Of a stretch of DNA of 64,000 nt, positions 62,913 to 64,000 are shown one piece after another (the stretch's first letter is position 1; each line of letters begins with the position of its first letter). The notes below the pieces were generated by a model that saw nothing but the letters and a program-made list of their open reading frames with translations, ran no database searches and was not told the origin of the DNA. This stretch comes from ZC4RG25 sp023428365 (GTDB lineage: Bacteria > Pseudomonadota > Alphaproteobacteria > Rhizobiales > Hyphomicrobiaceae). Position numbers and translations under genes: made by a program. The stretch spans positions 434,001 through 498,000 of the forward strand of contig JBNOAI010000001.1 in assembly GCA_050283925.1 (NCBI GenBank). Direction: 5' to 3'.

Positions 62913-64000
62913 TTATGCGGCAGCTGGCGCTTCCGGTGAGGGTAATTCCGTTCGCGTATATTGCTCGATCAACGCGTTGGCGAGTTCCTGCTCTCCGAGA
63001 ACCACCGAGCTTGCGCCGTAGGATCGCAAGTGATCGGCCTCGGCATCGGAGTGCGCGCGCGCGATGATCTCCAATGTTGGGTTCAATGCACGGGCTTGCT
63101 GTACAATCTGACCTGCCTCGAACGTGTCGGGAATTGCGACCAGCAAGGTCCGCGCTTTCGCAAGGTTGGCCGCAGCCAGGATCTGAGTCGCATTACCGGC
63201 AATGGCCTCCACGCCGCTTTCCTGCAGTTTCGCGACCGTTTCTTCCTTTTCATCGATCACGAGCAGCGGCGGGGCAGCCAGCTTGAGTGCCTCGACAACT
63301 CGCCTGCCGACGCGACCCGCGCCAACAATAACGTTGTGCTCCTCCAACGTTGTCGTTTCCGGAACCGCTTGAGTCGGTTCTTCCTGCTCACCCTCTTGCG
63401 TCAGTGTGCGATCGTAGCGTTCGATCCAGGGCGTCAGCCAGGTCAGGCCTGCAAACAGGGCTGGATTGAGCAGGATGGAGAGAAGAGCACCTGCCAGAAT
63501 GAGGTCACGCCCTTCTTCCGGTAGCAGGCCAAGAGCCATGCCGAGGCCAGCCAGGATGAATGAGAACTCACCGATCTGCGCGAGGCTGACCGCTACCGTC
63601 ATGGCAGTGCCGAGCGGATAACGGAATGCCAGCACAATGGCGAGCGCCGCCAGCGATTTGCCGATGACGATAATCAGTACCGTGGCGATGACGGGCAGGG
63701 CATCCCTGATCAATATCGAGGGATCGAACAGCATCCCCACCGAGACGAAGAACAGCACCGCGAAGGCATCACGCAGTGGCAATGATTCCGCCGCAGCTTG
63801 CTGGCTCAACTGGGACTCACTCAAGATCATGCCGGCGAAGAATGCGCCGAGGGCAAACGATACTCCGAACAGTTCGGCCGCGCCGTAGGCGACGCCCAAG
63901 GCAATCGCAAGAACCGAAAGACGAAAGAGCTCGCGTGAGCCGCTGTGCGCGACGTGATGAAGCACCCAGGGGATGACCCGCCGCCCGATGACCATCATGA
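62913..64000 (-). CDS. Monovalent cation/proton antiporter with TrkA-N domain, KefB/YbaL-like, partial
   Basis: This is the C-terminal part of a CPA2 antiporter, and the N-terminus lies beyond the right edge. At least 361 residues are visible. Six or seven membrane helices carry GVSFALGAFFAGMILSES and SLAQIGEFSFILAGLGMAL, both diagnostic for KefB/YbaL-type antiporters. An acidic linker (TQEGEQEEPTQ) leads to a Rossmann RCK/TrkA-N domain with the nucleotide motif NVIVGAGRVGRRVVEAL. That domain gates transport in response to NAD or glutathione in relatives. The visible ATG at 63998 is internal to the family's usual fold, so the real start is outside the window. Confidence 0.88.
   Translation of the reverse strand, partial: MMVIGRRVIPWVLHHVAHSGSRELFRLSVLAIALGVAYGAAELFGVSFALGAFFAGMILSESQLSQQAAAESLPLRDAFAVLFFVSVGMLFDPSILIRDALPVIATVLIIVIGKSLAALAIVLAFRYPLGTAMTVAVSLAQIGEFSFILAGLGMALGLLPEEGRDLILAGALLSILLNPALFAGLTWLTPWIERYDRTLTQEGEQEEPTQAVPETTTLEEHNVIVGAGRVGRRVVEALKLAAPPLLVIDEKEETVAKLQESGVEAIAGNATQILAAANLAKARTLLVAIPDTFEAGQIVQQARALNPTLEIIARAHSDAEADHLRSYGASSVVLGEQELANALIEQYTRTELPSPEAPAAA

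Overview
The window is ordinary, gene-dense alphaproteobacterial chromosome, most likely from the Rhizobiales near the Bradyrhizobium/Afipia/Xanthobacteraceae group. The evidence is a base composition of about 60% GC (by eye), the CckA-pathway phosphotransferase ChpT, RpoH directly after an RluA-family synthase, a DUF6476 gene divergent from that synthase, a DUF1134 protein, an HWE-type sensor kinase, and many periplasmic binding-protein transporters (ABC, TRAP and TTT). I see no phage, insertion sequence, CRISPR array or rRNA operon. Two tRNA genes are present, Glu(CTC) and Gln(CTG).

Positions 1-9,500 form a phosphorus-scavenging region. It holds phosphonate ABC genes phnD-phnC-phnE (phnE cut by the window edge and carrying an in-frame stop), a divergent phnM, a calcineurin-like phosphodiesterase, a complete Ugp/Mal-type ABC importer (two permeases, ATPase, binding protein) and a PhnF-type regulator. 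Pho-box-like sites and a repeated TCTAGAT motif lie at the promoters. My inference is that the second transporter and the phosphodiesterase feed an organophosphorus diester (a glycerophosphodiester or phosphonate ester) into the same pathway. A PPK2 polyphosphate kinase follows.

Positions 11,050-19,800 form a catabolic operon under a GntR regulator: FAD oxidoreductase, crotonase-fold enzyme, CoA-transferase, TRAP transporter (DctP, DctQ, DctM) and acyl-CoA dehydrogenase. It looks like uptake, CoA activation and oxidation of one unidentified carboxylic acid. A DEAD-box helicase and a DHA2 drug exporter separate it from a second catabolic island at 23,800-31,330. That island has a tripartite tricarboxylate transporter (TctC, TctB, TctA), two mandelate-racemase-type enolase-superfamily enzymes, a D-2-hydroxyacid dehydrogenase and an unusual GntR regulator with two winged helices. 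Its two promoter regions share a 14-bp motif.

From 31,380 to the end the genes are mainly housekeeping: RluA-family synthase, RpoH, the cell-wall amidase AmiC, two RlpA-like proteins, ChpT, CysQ, an aminotransferase, TspO, RsmB, GuaB, RlmE, Ppx/GppA, an M15 peptidase, an HWE kinase and the C-terminal part of a KefB/YbaL-type antiporter. The oddest items here are a 654-residue methyltransferase/ATP-grasp fusion (50,421-52,385), an XRE regulator with a 32-bp near-palindrome just upstream, and a coiled-coil membrane protein paired with a proline-rich tail-anchored protein.
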